Positions 50,163 to 60,966 of a DNA stretch of 64,000 nucleotides are shown piece by piece (the first letter of the stretch is position 1; the number at the start of each line of letters is the position of its first letter). Origin of the DNA: Knufia peltigerae (Eukaryota > Ascomycota > Eurotiomycetes > Chaetothyriales > Trichomeriaceae); NCBI GenBank assembly GCA_030247855.1, contig JAPDRN010000106.1:1-64000 (forward strand), written 5' to 3'. The translations under genes were made by a program, and so were the position numbers. The notes under the pieces are model-generated. The model saw only the letters and a list, made by a program, of their open reading frames with translations, made no database searches and was not told the DNA's origin.

Positions 50163-51725
50163 TTATTCCCAAACCAAATCAACTCTCTCGCCAACCACTT
50201 TACTGTTGAACCACTCCAGGATTTCGACCTTGTCCTTGAGAGTGTGGGCACCCTCCAGAGCGTCTGCTCTTGCCAATCTCTCTGTTGCGCAAAACAGTTC
50301 GACCGTCGCCAGATTTCTAGCTATGCATTGCCGACTGCCCAATCCGAACGGGATGGCGTCGCGAAGCATTTCCTCTGTGGGTTCTGCCCATCTCTCCGGT
50401 TTGAACTTGTGGGGCTCAGGAAAGACCTCGGGGTTGAGGTGGAGAGTATATGGCTGACAGCTCACAGTCGTCCCAGGAGGGAAATATGTGTCCTTAAACG
50501 TCCAACCTGCAGGCGGCACCACTCGAGGTAGGCGAGAGGGGTTCGCCATTGAAAGGCGGAGACCCTCTTTGACAACACCACGAAGGTACGGTAGAGACTG
50601 GAGATCGTCAAAGCCTGGGTCTGCTGACAAGATCTCCTCGCGGAGCTTCTTGTAACATTCTGGCTGGCGAGTGAGGTTGAACAGGATCGTGGCCATGTTC
50701 ATACCTGTGCTGTCTGTTCCGGCGAAGATCAGATCTTTGCATTGTGCGCGAGTCTCTGAGATGGTGAGCCCCGCCTGAAGAAGCCTGGCAGGGTATGAGG
50801 TCAGTGGATGAGAGGTCTTCTCGCTCGACTTGGATGCAGCAATTGCCGCCTCGGCCTGGGCGACCACGCCGTGGACGTATTCATCAACAAGAGAAAGACT
50901 CGTCGAGACTTCAGCTTCTGCATTCCACCATGCATCGAATGACTCGACCCACTTGAATGCCCACGTCGGGAGGTACCAGAATCTACCGACCGCCACGAAA
51001 CAGTCGACCATACCACTGGCGCTCATGTGTTGTTCGTGGTTTTCTGAGTCTGGAGTGCCCGAAACTTCCTTCCGGACTGCTCTTTTCTCCTGACGTGCTC
51101 CAAATTCGTCGAGAGCACCATAGGAGTTTCCGAGCAGGTACGAAGAGACAGCATCGACAGCCAATCCTCGTGTGAAGTTCAGCATGTTCATCGGCTTGCC
51201 CGGGTTGTCTGATCTTCTGCCCTCCTTGAGTCTATCCACGAACCTGTCGACACATTGGTATATGATATCTTGTCCTTGTCTGAGATTTGTCGTCGAGAAC
51301 ATCGCAGCCACCGCTTTTGCGCGGGGAGCCCGTCTAGCCGGGTCCGTCTCGGAGAAGATGGACTTATGTCCATCGATATCAAAGTTCGCATAGAAGTCTG
51401 TCTTTCCGAAGCCACCCTTCTCAGTGTATATTGTTGCCAGAGCAGCGCCGTCTGCTATGTCCACGCTGTTTGGTCCCGTGCGGACGATGGGGCCATACTT
51501 TTTGTGCAAGTCGTCGGTGATCGTGGCTTCGTCACCAATCCATGCATGCCACGTCAACCATAATGACGATACTCGAGCTATAACAGGGCCAGGGATATGA
51601 GAGAGTGGGTGAAATGGAGACACTCGATATAGGTAACGAACGAGTAGGAGGACGACCGGCAGAAAGAGCAGGGACATAAATGGGAAAGCGAAGAACGGAG
51701 CGAGAACCAGGCTGTGGATGGCCAT
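50163..51725 (-). CDS. cytochrome P450, pisatin-demethylase-like group (520 aa)
   Basis: Microsomal P450 with an N-terminal anchor (about residues 5-35) and a proline hinge (HPLSHIPGP). The I-helix is canonical (AGTDST, 335-340), as are ExxR (Glu387-Gly-Leu-Arg390) and the heme loop FGLGSRQC with Cys467. The overall pattern, IPGPVIARVSSLWLTWHAW and KYGPIVRTGPNSVDI, is typical of the large pisatin demethylase/benzoate-hydroxylase-like fungal clade, whose members often modify aromatic or plant-derived compounds. The frame begins at a GTG (51761), but the ATG at 51725 is chosen. Single exon. It diverges from the carbamoylase gene, with 550 bp between starts. Confidence 0.9.
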   Translation of the reverse strand: MAIHSLVLAPFFAFPFMSLLFLPVVLLLVRYLYRVSPFHPLSHIPGPVIARVSSLWLTWHAWIGDEATITDDLHKKYGPIVRTGPNSVDIADGAALATIYTEKGGFGKTDFYANFDIDGHKSIFSETDPARRAPRAKAVAAMFSTTNLRQGQDIIYQCVDRFVDRLKEGRRSDNPGKPMNMLNFTRGLAVDAVSSYLLGNSYGALDEFGARQEKRAVRKEVSGTPDSENHEQHMSASGMVDCFVAVGRFWYLPTWAFKWVESFDAWWNAEAEVSTSLSLVDEYVHGVVAQAEAAIAASKSSEKTSHPLTSYPARLLQAGLTISETRAQCKDLIFAGTDSTGMNMATILFNLTRQPECYKKLREEILSADPGFDDLQSLPYLRGVVKEGLRLSMANPSRLPRVVPPAGWTFKDTYFPPGTTVSCQPYTLHLNPEVFPEPHKFKPERWAEPTEEMLRDAIPFGLGSRQCIARNLATVELFCATERLARADALEGAHTLKDKVEILEWFNSKVVGERVDLVWE

Positions 51726-52275
51726 GGTCGCTGAAACACCGAAAAAAAAAGAGAGCCTCACTTGAAAGTGCCTAGAGGAAGGAGAACGACGAGTACTGAC
51801 TGTGGACGCATTATCAGCAGCACGCGCCTGGCGAGCCTTTTACGGAGTACATGTGTGTCGTTATCAATCGTGGCGTTAGCATTGGTGATGACTCTTCAAC
51901 ATTTGTTCTCTCGTCGACTCATCACTGTCCCGCAACGGTGATGTCCACTCCTCACAAGTCCGCATGGAACGGACAAAACCGCGGTCCATATCAATTCCAC
52001 CCGTCCGCCGACAGTGGGAACCGATGGTCTGTGAGCAAGAGAGGGTCTACACGGCCTATCCGAGGATGATCATGGAGATGTGAGCGATAGGATTCTCTTC
52101 CAGCGCATCAACCACGATCACATTCAAAATAGACGGCGGAATTGACTTTTGAACACCACTCTGAAGTTAGATCAACGAATACGAAGTAACAGTCACCGTA
52201 ATACGTTGTATGAGCAGGAGATCGGACTTTCTGTAACAACCCGAACCGCTCGAAACAATCTATCCTTGATAAGCA
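51726..52275. promoter_or_regulatory. divergent promoter between P450 and N-carbamoylase, with four HGATAR sites
   Basis: HGATAR matches: TTATCA 51811-51816, TTATCA 51861-51866, CGATAG 52085-52090 and TGATAA 52267-52272, the last ending four bases before the carbamoylase ATG. One exact TACGGAGTAC occurs at 51841-51850. No gene seen. Confidence 0.45.
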
Positions 52276-53385
52276 ATGGGTTCCATTCAGACCAACGACG
52301 GCGCCACGGCTGGCCACACGGCCGAATCGACACGAAAGGTGATTGTGGCGGGCGCTCAATTAGGACCCATCAATATTGACACTCCCCGATCTGAAGGTAT
52401 CCGACGAATGGTGAAATTGATGGACGATGCACACAAAGCCCATGCCAAACTCATCGTGTACCCAGAGATTGCTCCGGTCACATTTTTCCCCAGGCACATC
52501 CTCGAGGGGGAAGAACTGGAAAAGTATTTTGAGCGAGAAGTCGGCGGGGACATCACCAAATCCCCAAACCTGAAGCCTCTCTTTGACAAGGCTCGCGAGT
52601 ACAAGATGGACGTGAGTATCGGGTACGCCGAGTGCACAGGCGACGACCACGTACACTTCAACACGTGCATATACTACTCCGGACAGGTGGACAAGGTGGT
52701 CTCGAAGTACCGTAAAGTTCACCTGCCGGGGACGTTCGAACCGTATGAACGCAAAGACGCCACGAACCAACTCGAGAAGAGGTACTTTAAACCGGGGAAT
52801 CTGGGCTTCGAGGCGTTCCGGGCCCCTGAACTCGTTCCCGATACCCTGACAAAAACGTCTGGAGCACAGCCCAACTTGCCCGACACTCTGGGCAAGGGAG
52901 ATCCCATCGTCGGCATGATCATCTGCAACGACCGACGCTGGCCGGAAGCCTGGAGGGTTTACGGTTTGCAAGGGGTCGAGCTGATGCTATGCGGTTACAA
53001 CACCACGGCCTGGGCTCCGGAATTGTTGGGTACAAACAAGAAGATCTCGACTCAAGAAAAGGCAAAGGCCGAAGCACTTTTCCACAACAAACTCAGCCTG
53101 ACTTACAACAGTTACGCCAACAGTTGTTTCAGTATCAACGTGGCCAAGTGCGGGTTCGAAGACGGCAAATACCCTCTGATCGGTGGCAGTTGTATCGTGG
53201 ATTGTGACGGGGAGGTCGTAGTCGAAGCTTCGACCGAGGAAGATGAATTGATCGTCGCCGAAATCGACCTGGGCATGTGTCGTCGCGGGAAAGGAAAAGT
53301 GTTTGCTTTTGAGAAGCACAGACGTGTCGAACATTATGGTCGGATTGCCGAACAGACTGGGGTACGGGAACCTGAATTCTTATAG
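52276..53385 (+). CDS. N-carbamoyl-D-amino-acid amidohydrolase (nitrilase superfamily)
   Basis: Soluble carbon-nitrogen hydrolase of 369 aa. The catalytic Glu-Lys-Cys triad is Glu64 (VYPEIAPVTFF), Lys147 (KYRKVHLPG) and Cys217 (GMIICNDRRWPEAWR). The CNDRRWPE context and the Arg pair after the cysteine are hallmarks of D-carbamoylase, which releases a D-amino acid, CO2 and ammonia from an N-carbamoyl-D-amino acid, the last step of hydantoin breakdown. Beta-ureidopropionase is the main alternative. No targeting signal, so cytosolic. ATG at 52276, single exon. The hydantoin racemase homologue is the next gene on the same strand. Confidence 0.88.
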   Translation: MGSIQTNDGATAGHTAESTRKVIVAGAQLGPINIDTPRSEGIRRMVKLMDDAHKAHAKLIVYPEIAPVTFFPRHILEGEELEKYFEREVGGDITKSPNLKPLFDKAREYKMDVSIGYAECTGDDHVHFNTCIYYSGQVDKVVSKYRKVHLPGTFEPYERKDATNQLEKRYFKPGNLGFEAFRAPELVPDTLTKTSGAQPNLPDTLGKGDPIVGMIICNDRRWPEAWRVYGLQGVELMLCGYNTTAWAPELLGTNKKISTQEKAKAEALFHNKLSLTYNSYANSCFSINVAKCGFEDGKYPLIGGSCIVDCDGEVVVEASTEEDELIVAEIDLGMCRRGKGKVFAFEKHRRVEHYGRIAEQTGVREPEFL

Positions 53386-54589
53386 ATCTCTCCCCTACCA
53401 ACGGAGTACTCGTAGTACACTGGTAGGTGTCGTACATTCTTTTCTATTCCGACCTAATTACAGTACTCAGTATCCGTACGCGATATATAACTGGACATGC
53501 GCAGTAAATTAAAAGGCTCGGTAGGTTTGGAGTTTGGGCTGAAGGGCCTGGAAGGATGGTTCCATTATTATTATCGGGGGCTGAGGGAGGGATGGACCGC
53601 GATACGGGAGTACTTACTACGAGTGCTCCGGTACTGTACCGGGGTTCAACTATGGAATCCTCCCAGGTGGTTTGAGATATATATAGCACAAAAAGTCCGG
53701 GCTCCCTTTACGAAGATCTCCGTCACCTAAAAACCAGCCTCTATTTCCCTCTACTCCGTATATCTTGGGACGATCGGGACGCCTGAGGCTGATGCATTTT
53801 GTCTAGGGCATCGTTAAGGGAGGATTAGTGGTTGTAAAGTAGAGTAAGCACTCCCTACGGAGTTCGTTCTATGCGGACTATAGCTAGCACTTATTAACTG
53901 TAGGCTGTAAGATAAAACATATACTGTAGTGACGCCCATCCCCGGTGATTCTTTTCATCTTGAACTTACCTCTACAATAGATATCTACAAGAATATCCCT
54001 ACTCTCTACTCCCTACCTGAGATTGATTCTGGACACTAATCGCAGTGGTGATCGGTGACCGGTCTCCTTACATCATCTATTCTTCTTCTCCCCCCTCCAC
54101 AAAAACCATCACCAGGTTCCTCCTCCAGAATCTCGCCCCAAAAAACCCCTTGTCCTTTCGCCTGGATAACAACTACTCGTAACTGCAGGGGGGTTTGATC
54201 TGTCTCAGTTTGAGAAGAAAGTTGTCGGAGAATAAAACAGGCGAACACGCCATCATCACCAATACCCGCATCATCATCATCATCATATTCACTCTGTGCC
54301 ACTTAGACACGCACGCACTCACATTATCGTGTCAATTGTCAAACCGCCTTTTCCCGTCTTTCCCGTTGGATTTAGCGACTTCACTGGGTCCCTTTTCTTT
54401 GTTTTGCAAGCCTGGCTGGTGTTTTTGCCGAGTTTTTGACTTGGTTCCCCTTGCTGCCCAGATTTTGATTTGTACGAATCAGTGACCTTGTATCCCGTCC
54501 GGAGTACTCCATTTACAGAGTACCAAGCAAGAGAATCAACCTCGCTTAATTGACTCGCCCTCTGGATATTCCAAGCTCTTCTTTTTTCA
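53386..54589. other. intergenic with repeated TACGGAGTA-like motifs
   Basis: About 1.2 kb. AT-rich and degenerate-looking on the left (53400-53990), with several copies or near-copies of TACGGAGTA/TACTCCGTA (53401, 53752, 53856, about 54500). A short (ATC)n run is at about 54270-54286. No gene supported; the right part is the racemase promoter and leader. Confidence 0.45.
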
Positions 54590-55990
54590 ATGGCCGAATT
54601 ACAACAACCTCAACAACATCCCATTTCCCTTCGACCAGGTGGTTCTTCTTCACGATCTTCTTCCCCTCAACCTCAACCACAACAAAACACATTTATCAAT
54701 TTCGAAAACTCTTCTACCGACGACATGCAAAATTCATCGTCTTCTTATCAGCAACAACCCCGCCACATGTCGGGACCTGGACCTTCACAATACGGTGGCG
54801 GCGGAGGGCCTTCACCATCACAATCTCCTCCAGCTCAGCAACAACAGGCCTACAGTGGTGGCGGTAATAGATTCCCCAGTCAAAATTATCCTCCGCCACA
54901 ACCACAATCGCCCACAAATGAAGCTGGAGTGCCAGCTGGGAACCCATTCGCCGACAATTCACGATCGCGCAGCAGCACACTCGGACAAAGTTATCCCATC
55001 GCCCTCGGAGGAGGACAACCGCCAATTCCCATCTCACCACCCCAACAGACGGTTCAACCACTTTTCGCACAGCACAGTGGGGCCGCTGCGTCGCAGTCGT
55101 CACGGCCGGTGTCGCGCTCGGCCAACATGAGCGGACCAAGCACGCGGCCGACGAGTTCGAGCACCACCACGAAATCACCCTTTTCCACCCCCGTCACGTC
55201 CCCTCCCCGACAACGACCCTTTCAGATTTTGCTCATCAACCCCAACTCGACCCGGCCCATGACGGAAGCCTGCCTCACCTCGTTGAGGCCCATCATCCCG
55301 ACGGGGGTCGAGGTGACGGGTTACACGGCTCCTTACCCTGCCCCGACGGCCATCGAAAGCACCACCGACGCGATCATGTCCACCGAGGCTGTATTGCGAG
55401 ACCTGGCCAAGTACGCCGCCAGCAACGGGGAGACGGTACAAAACTACGACGGTATGATCGTGGCATGTTTTTCGAAACATCCATTGATCGACGCCTTGAG
55501 GGAGTCTTACGATGTCCCCATCATCGGCATCATGGAGGCGAGTCTTTACACGGCTCGGATGATCGGTGGACGATTCGGGATCATAGCCACCGGCGCACGC
55601 TCCAGAATTTTACAAGACGACGCCGTCGCCGCCTACGGACTCACCCACTTTTATGTGGGAAGCGAGGCCACCCATCTGGGCGTCTTGGAGCTCGAGGCCC
55701 GACCGAGAGAAGAGGTGGCCAAACGCATGGCCCACTCTGCCCGCAGCCTGGCGGCGAAGGGAGCCGACACGATCGTCTTGGGCTGTGCCGGTATGACCGA
55801 GCTGGTTCGAGCGGCCAAGGACGCCGTCCGTGACGAGGACGGACGGAGGACGATCAATGTCATCGATTCCGTCGAGGCGGGTCTCTTGATGATGACGAGT
55901 CTGGTGGGCATGGGGATCCCCACCAGCAAAAAGGGAATGTACAAGGGGGAAAAGGAAGGAAGAAGGACAAGAGGTCAGAATTGGTTGTGA
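54590..55990 (+). CDS. Asp/Glu/hydantoin racemase family protein with disordered N-terminal extension (466 aa)
   Basis: The catalytic domain starts near residue 209 (PFQILLINPNST) and spans about 240 residues, close to the whole length of bacterial hydantoin racemases and of yeast Dcg1. Both catalytic cysteines are present: Cys293 (GMIVACFSKHPL) and Cys399 (IVLGCAGMTEL). NPNST is the family's substrate-anchoring motif. The first 200 residues are Gln/Ser/Pro-rich low complexity with no transmembrane segment, unusual for this family. Dcg1 lies in the yeast allantoin gene cluster, and racemases of this family convert L- to D-hydantoins or allantoin enantiomers. ATG at 54590, single exon. Together with the upstream carbamoylase it suggests hydantoin catabolism. 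Confidence 0.87.
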   Translation: MAELQQPQQHPISLRPGGSSSRSSSPQPQPQQNTFINFENSSTDDMQNSSSSYQQQPRHMSGPGPSQYGGGGGPSPSQSPPAQQQQAYSGGGNRFPSQNYPPPQPQSPTNEAGVPAGNPFADNSRSRSSTLGQSYPIALGGGQPPIPISPPQQTVQPLFAQHSGAAASQSSRPVSRSANMSGPSTRPTSSSTTTKSPFSTPVTSPPRQRPFQILLINPNSTRPMTEACLTSLRPIIPTGVEVTGYTAPYPAPTAIESTTDAIMSTEAVLRDLAKYAASNGETVQNYDGMIVACFSKHPLIDALRESYDVPIIGIMEASLYTARMIGGRFGIIATGARSRILQDDAVAAYGLTHFYVGSEATHLGVLELEARPREEVAKRMAHSARSLAAKGADTIVLGCAGMTELVRAAKDAVRDEDGRRTINVIDSVEAGLLMMTSLVGMGIPTSKKGMYKGEKEGRRTRGQNWL

Positions 55991-56398
55991 TTGGGAACAA
56001 TCTTGTCCATGTCCGTGACGGCACTCTGTCATTGGGGGAGGCGCGGGTGTTTAGGCTGCTGGAGTGAGATGGTACTACTCTGTGTGTGTGTGTTGTACGG
56101 GGGGGGAAACGAGTCTTTGATTATGAATCTCTTTTTTTTATTTTCCCTTTCTACTGATCAAGGATCGATAGCCACGGTAAAAGGATATCTTGGTTGGATG
56201 AAACGTGAAAACCTTGCATGTGTGAAGATGGGCGAAAATGATCAAGCTCGGAATCAGATTTCCTGAATACCCTGCAAGATCATATCAAGGAATATATAAA
56301 GTCATACGAGGTGACTTGAGACTAAATCAGTCCTCGCCACGGCGTTCGATCCAAGTGGGTAGATTACGCAGGCATAAAAGAGCCAAGTGTCATATGGA
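55991..56398. other. convergent intergenic region
   Basis: About 410 bp holding the 3' ends of the racemase and catalase-like genes, with short G and T homopolymer tracts near 56100 and 56133. No gene seen. Confidence 0.45.
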
Positions 56399-57467
56399 TC
56401 AATGATGAGGTCCGGCCGCTCTCCTCTCCCTGCCCGAGACCAGATAGATACTGGCCCTCATGTCGATCAGAGGGTCGTCACTGGCCTCGACACCCTCGAC
56501 CCTGGGTACCGGGTCATAAATCATGGTACGTTGTTTCTCGTCGTTGTCATCGACGACGGTTTCCAGTTTGATCGTGCCGAGTTTGACGATCTTGCGTTGC
56601 TCGGGCCACCGCACCGTCGCGTCGTCGGTGGTGTCGTTCGGGTCCGCGACCTGGGCGGACAGGGTGAGACTGGCCCCTCCGTCGATGATTCGAGTCTGGA
56701 TCTCGTTGTGCAGGAAAGCCGCGTCCTTGGCTTTGGCTTCTTCGTCGGACAGGTGGGCCGCACCGGCGTCCGGAGTGACGCGGTACCTCACGAACGCGGT
56801 CCCACCGTCGGCCGACAAAAGTTTGAAGGCGTTGACCCCGAAATAGTTTTCCGTGGCGAAGCTGGCCGGGGTGGGCTTGGGAGCTTCGACGAAAGCCTTG
56901 GCCGACGGGGTCTTGCCCAGAAACTCCTCGATGGGGGAAGGGGACGTGGGAGCTCCGGGGGCGGAGGAAGCCCCTATGGCTTTGAGCAATTCCAAAAACC
57001 CCTCGCCGGTCCGGACGGGGAAAAAGGGGGTCGAGTGCGTGATGATGTCGGTGTGGTGGCGGCGGCCGTTGACGTCCGGAAGATTGAAGCGGACCGCCAT
57101 GCCGCGTGGGTTGGCGTCGTTGGCATTGTCGGGGATCTGAGGGATGCCCGTAGAGTTTGAGAACCGCACGAGGATCGGGGTGGACGGTTGGTTGAAATGT
57201 GGTGCCTTGCTCAGGCCGGCGGCTTCGGAGGATGGAGTGAACGTTCCGCTGAGGAGGATTCCTCGAGCGTGGGCTGAAGACAACGTCAGTGACGCGGTTT
57301 GAGTTGGTGGGACGACCTCAGGAAGAAGGAGTGAAGTAGATAAACAGAAGACATTAAAAAGGATACGTACCTGGTCTATACCCTGGAGGAGTATGAAAGG
57401 CACCTTGGAGAGTCTTGACCAAGGTGGATGCCGTCTCGTTGGTCTTTTCGTTGGTAGACAGAGGCAT
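56399..57467 (-). CDS. catalase-like heme peroxidase (SrpA-type, 323 aa)
   Basis: Two exons, 57467-57371 and 57273-56399. The intron (57274-57370, 97 nt) has a GTACGT donor, a CTGAC branch point and a TTCAG acceptor. The junction gives PGYRPAHARGILLSGTF, which includes the distal heme His (about residue 34) of the catalase fold. The core continues with VRFSNSTGIP, ANPRGMAVRF and TPFFPVRTGEGFLELLKA. The proximal tyrosine is probably that in DMRASIYLVSG (RxxxY). At about 320 aa it is a minimal catalase-related peroxidase, without the N- and C-terminal extensions of classical catalases. No peroxisomal SKL end is seen. It may detoxify peroxide from neighbouring oxidative enzymes; this is inference. 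Confidence 0.87.
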
Positions 57468-59186
57468 GATTGTGTTTTGGTCTCTTGTTGAGCTTGTATT
57501 GTTTCTTTTTTTCGGATGATATAGTAGAGAAGAGATGAGAGTTATCTTTCTTGGTGACTTGTTCAAACACCTACCATCCCTCCTCTACTTATATTTGAAT
57601 GAAACCCATGTTTCCACTTCCCACCCTCCACCATTCTCATCACCGGCAAGAAATGCCATTTGGAATACTTCTCGTTCTGGTAGCGAAAGATCGAGACCGA
57701 GAAGGATAAACAGTCAGCAAAGGAACCGGGGCGCGCGCCATGAACCTTGGATCATGGGTCAAACCACCCACTCAGGTCCGAGTATTTGCAATAACGTCTT
57801 TATCACCCCTCGTTGGGCGATTGGGTCATTGGTGGGCTTGATGCGGTGGCGGCGCCATGCGAGATGCAGCAGATTAGTCAGGGTGTTAACAGCTTGATCG
57901 AACGAAGACTTGCGAAATCAGTCACTAGTGGGTCAGGCCAAACAGTCCACATGATGATGACAATTGGGAAGATGAGGATTCAAATAATTATTTGATAGGC
58001 ACGTTGTAGAAGACGCGGCAGACGCAAGAATTTCGGAGGTTGAAAGCGGATGCTACTGTAACTACCTTACCTCGATCCTACGAGATTAATAACTTATCAA
58101 GTAGGTTCTCATTTCCCTTTACGAGCCAAAGAGTGAGAAGGATTGAGAGCACAATAGGAGTTTGTCCGGGTGAATTCAATCTGGAGGTCGAAGAAACAGA
58201 CAGTAGAGAAGAAGAAGGGGACGGCACGATGCTTCAGTACATCACCCGAATAGACCACCTAGAACAACCAGCATAATATCCGCTAACAGGTACTTTAGAG
58301 GTGCCTTAGGTGCCTTAGGTAAGCCCGGCCAGCACCTGAAAAAGGCCTCATCCGCGGCATCTCTGCTGAATGATTAAGCACAACTCTTCAACCCAATGAT
58401 GATCCCTCGACATCCCAGAATTGATTTGGAAAAGAGTTGAGGATTGACTTGACTTATCTTCCACTACGTCATCTCATCGTTGTCAACATAGATGCCGTCT
58501 CAAGGTCTAGACATCCTCAGACTGTCTTACTGCACCGAGGCGTCAATTCCCTCGTCCTCTCCTCTCATCACATGTTGCAGTACGATACGATGGTGATGGA
58601 CACAACAAAGCTCCTGGGAACCAACGGCATTCTATTTATACTATCTTGGCGTACACGGGCATCATGCCTAGAATGAAGAAGAGCAAAACAGTGTGGCACA
58701 ACCGAGTCCCATTTTTCACCAAAGCTGCCAACATTGATAAATGACAGCACCTTGTTTGTTGTACATTGTGAGACGTGATGAATGCCCAGCTGGTCTTGTC
58801 AGCAATCTGCTCGACCTTTGGTGGGGTCGAGAGATCTACCAGGAAATCCCGAATGGGTAGGAGAGTTGAGTGAGCCATTCTTATCTCCTGTCAATGGAGC
58901 ATGAGGTGGTTTGCTTCCTACGCAGATCTCCGGACTATTTCAATCTCAACTTCAATGTTTTGATATCGAACATATGAAACATCTGGAACAGATAGGTAGA
59001 TCCGTCATGTTTGGCTGCCTGACCTCAGCGCTTTGCTTGTGAAACGACCTGATCAAAGGGGCCCTGACTGACATCGGCTTGGCGAATATCAACCTCACTC
59101 ACGGAAATTCACCGACCGTTCAAAAGGTCTTCGATACATCCGGACTTGCATTCAAAAGGCGGTTCGAAAACAGCTTACTCCTCAAC
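57468..59186. other. divergent intergenic region, catalase-like and glutamine-synthetase-like genes
   Basis: About 1.7 kb, the longest gene-free interval here. Several HGATAR sites occur (57993, 58094, 58454, 58735, 58881, 58990) at about background density. An 80-codon open frame on the minus strand (58636-58878), starting MAHSTLLPIRDF, looks vaguely protein-like but is unassigned and could be a gene remnant. Confidence 0.4.
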
Positions 59187-60885
59187 ATGGGGGAACTAGC
59201 TGCCGAAATTCCTACAAGGGATAACATCTACAAAATATTGGCTGCCGATCACAAAGTAAAGGCGGCCGGTGTCGATTGTGATGGCATCTTACGGGGTAAG
59301 ATCATGGACAAGGACAAGTTCCTGTCAAGTCTCGAGCATGGGTTTGGGTTCAGTTCGGTGCTGTTCGGCTGGGACATGCACGATGTCCTGTTCAAGACTG
59401 AACAAAGCTCGACCTCAGTGTTGGAAGGCTTTGGCGATTTCACCGCCATACCGGATGTTTCATCCTTCCGACGAATACCCTGGGAAGACAACATACCATT
59501 CTTCCTACTCCGGTTTGAGTCCCACGATAGCCCAGTCCCTGCTGATGGAAGAACGATCCTCCGATCGTTCTGTCAGGAATTGGGGAAACATGGATTCAAG
59601 TCAATGGCAGGAGGTGAGTGGTGGCTTCTCTCGTATTAAAACGTGACAAAGAAACTTATCGAGTGTATGTAGTGGAACTAGAATTTATGAACTTCCAAAC
59701 ACCGACCGAGAATGGTTATACCAATAATGGAGACCCTCGAGATCTGACATCCTTCCTTGACAAGAATGCCCCAAGCAGCCTTCGATACTTGACCTCGGGT
59801 ATCTTCACATATAGTTCGATACGCCCACTGGCCACCAAAACCTACTTTCATCAGATATTCGACAAGTGTGTTCAATTTAGGACGAATTTGGAGAGTTGGC
59901 ATACCGAGGCGGCTCCTGGAGTCTTTGAGGCTGTATGTTGTGTCAATGGAGTTGCAGTGAACCATTATCTCGGTAGCTGATGATTCACACAGGCATTGAA
60001 GATGAGCGAGATCGACGAGATGGCTGACAGAGTGACACTCTTCAAGTATCCCCAGTCTCCCATTCGAGTCAAATCGACGAGAGCTGACCCCGTCCAGGTT
60101 CCTGGTAAAGTCATTAGGCATTGAACATCATGTCACACCGTGCTTCATGGCAAAGCCTGTCTATGGCCAATGTGGTAATTCTGGACATATCCACATATCA
60201 CTGACCGATTCAACGGGTAAGAATGTGTTTGCACGAAAAACACCGGATAAGAATGCCAAATGGAAGGACATTGAAGAACTCTCGGATATCGGACGGTATT
60301 TCCTGGCTGGTCTGTTGACGGCAATCCCAGATCTAATGCCGCTCCTCGCGCCAACCATCAATTCATACAAACGCCTCATCGAGAACTACTGGGCGCCCAC
60401 GACACTCGGTTGGGGTTTGGAAGATCGGAATTCTGCTATTCGGCTGATCGCGCCTCCGGTGTCCAAACCTGGTGCGACGAGGTTCGAGATCAGAATACCC
60501 GGGGCTGATTTACATCCTCATTATGCACTCGCTGCACTTCTAGGGGCAGGATGGCGCGGAGTCCAGAAGAAGCTTGAGATCCCGGTCCCGCCAACTTTGC
60601 TCCGAAAGGACAAGCCAGAGTCATTATCGAATACTTTGGATGTAGCTGTCGCTCGGTTCAAAGCGCCAGGAAGTATTGCTCGTGAGATCTTTTCGGATGA
60701 ATTTGTCGACCTCTTTTCGTCGTCACGAGAACATGAGATTCGTCTATACAAAGAGGCTGTTACGGATTGGTACGTACTTTGTCCTTCCCTATTTATGATA
60801 TATTGCATCTTTCATCACTTCGTAATGTTCTTAGCTAACAGATTGTCTTGATAGGGAGTTTAAGCGATATATTGAGACCGTTTAA
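59187..60885 (+). CDS. type-I-like glutamine synthetase homologue (gamma-glutamyl-amine ligase candidate)
   Basis: ATP-dependent glutamate-amine ligase fold, 480 aa, five exons: 59187-59613, 59673-59932, 59993-60045, 60098-60769 and 60855-60885. All introns are GT-AG, 52-85 nt. The upstream TTG frame was rejected for the ATG at 59187 (MGELAAEI). Active-site motifs are intact: VELEFMNF (Glu144, Glu146), GVFEA (about 226-229), GNSGHIHIS (His277), NSYKRLIENYWAP (335-347) and RFEIRIPGADLHPHYA. It belongs with GSI-like/FluG-C-terminal-like proteins, not eukaryotic GSII. Homologues such as PuuA, IpuC and TdnQ/AtdA1 attach glutamate to amines. It converges, 81 bp apart, with a class I glutamine amidotransferase, the partner seen in those bacterial pathways. 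Confidence 0.88.
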
Positions 60886-60966
60886 AACAAGGCATCGGGG
60901 CTACCTGAAACGGACGCTTCGCACTCGCAACACCCTTAGAGATCTAGATCGAACATGACCGGCTGG

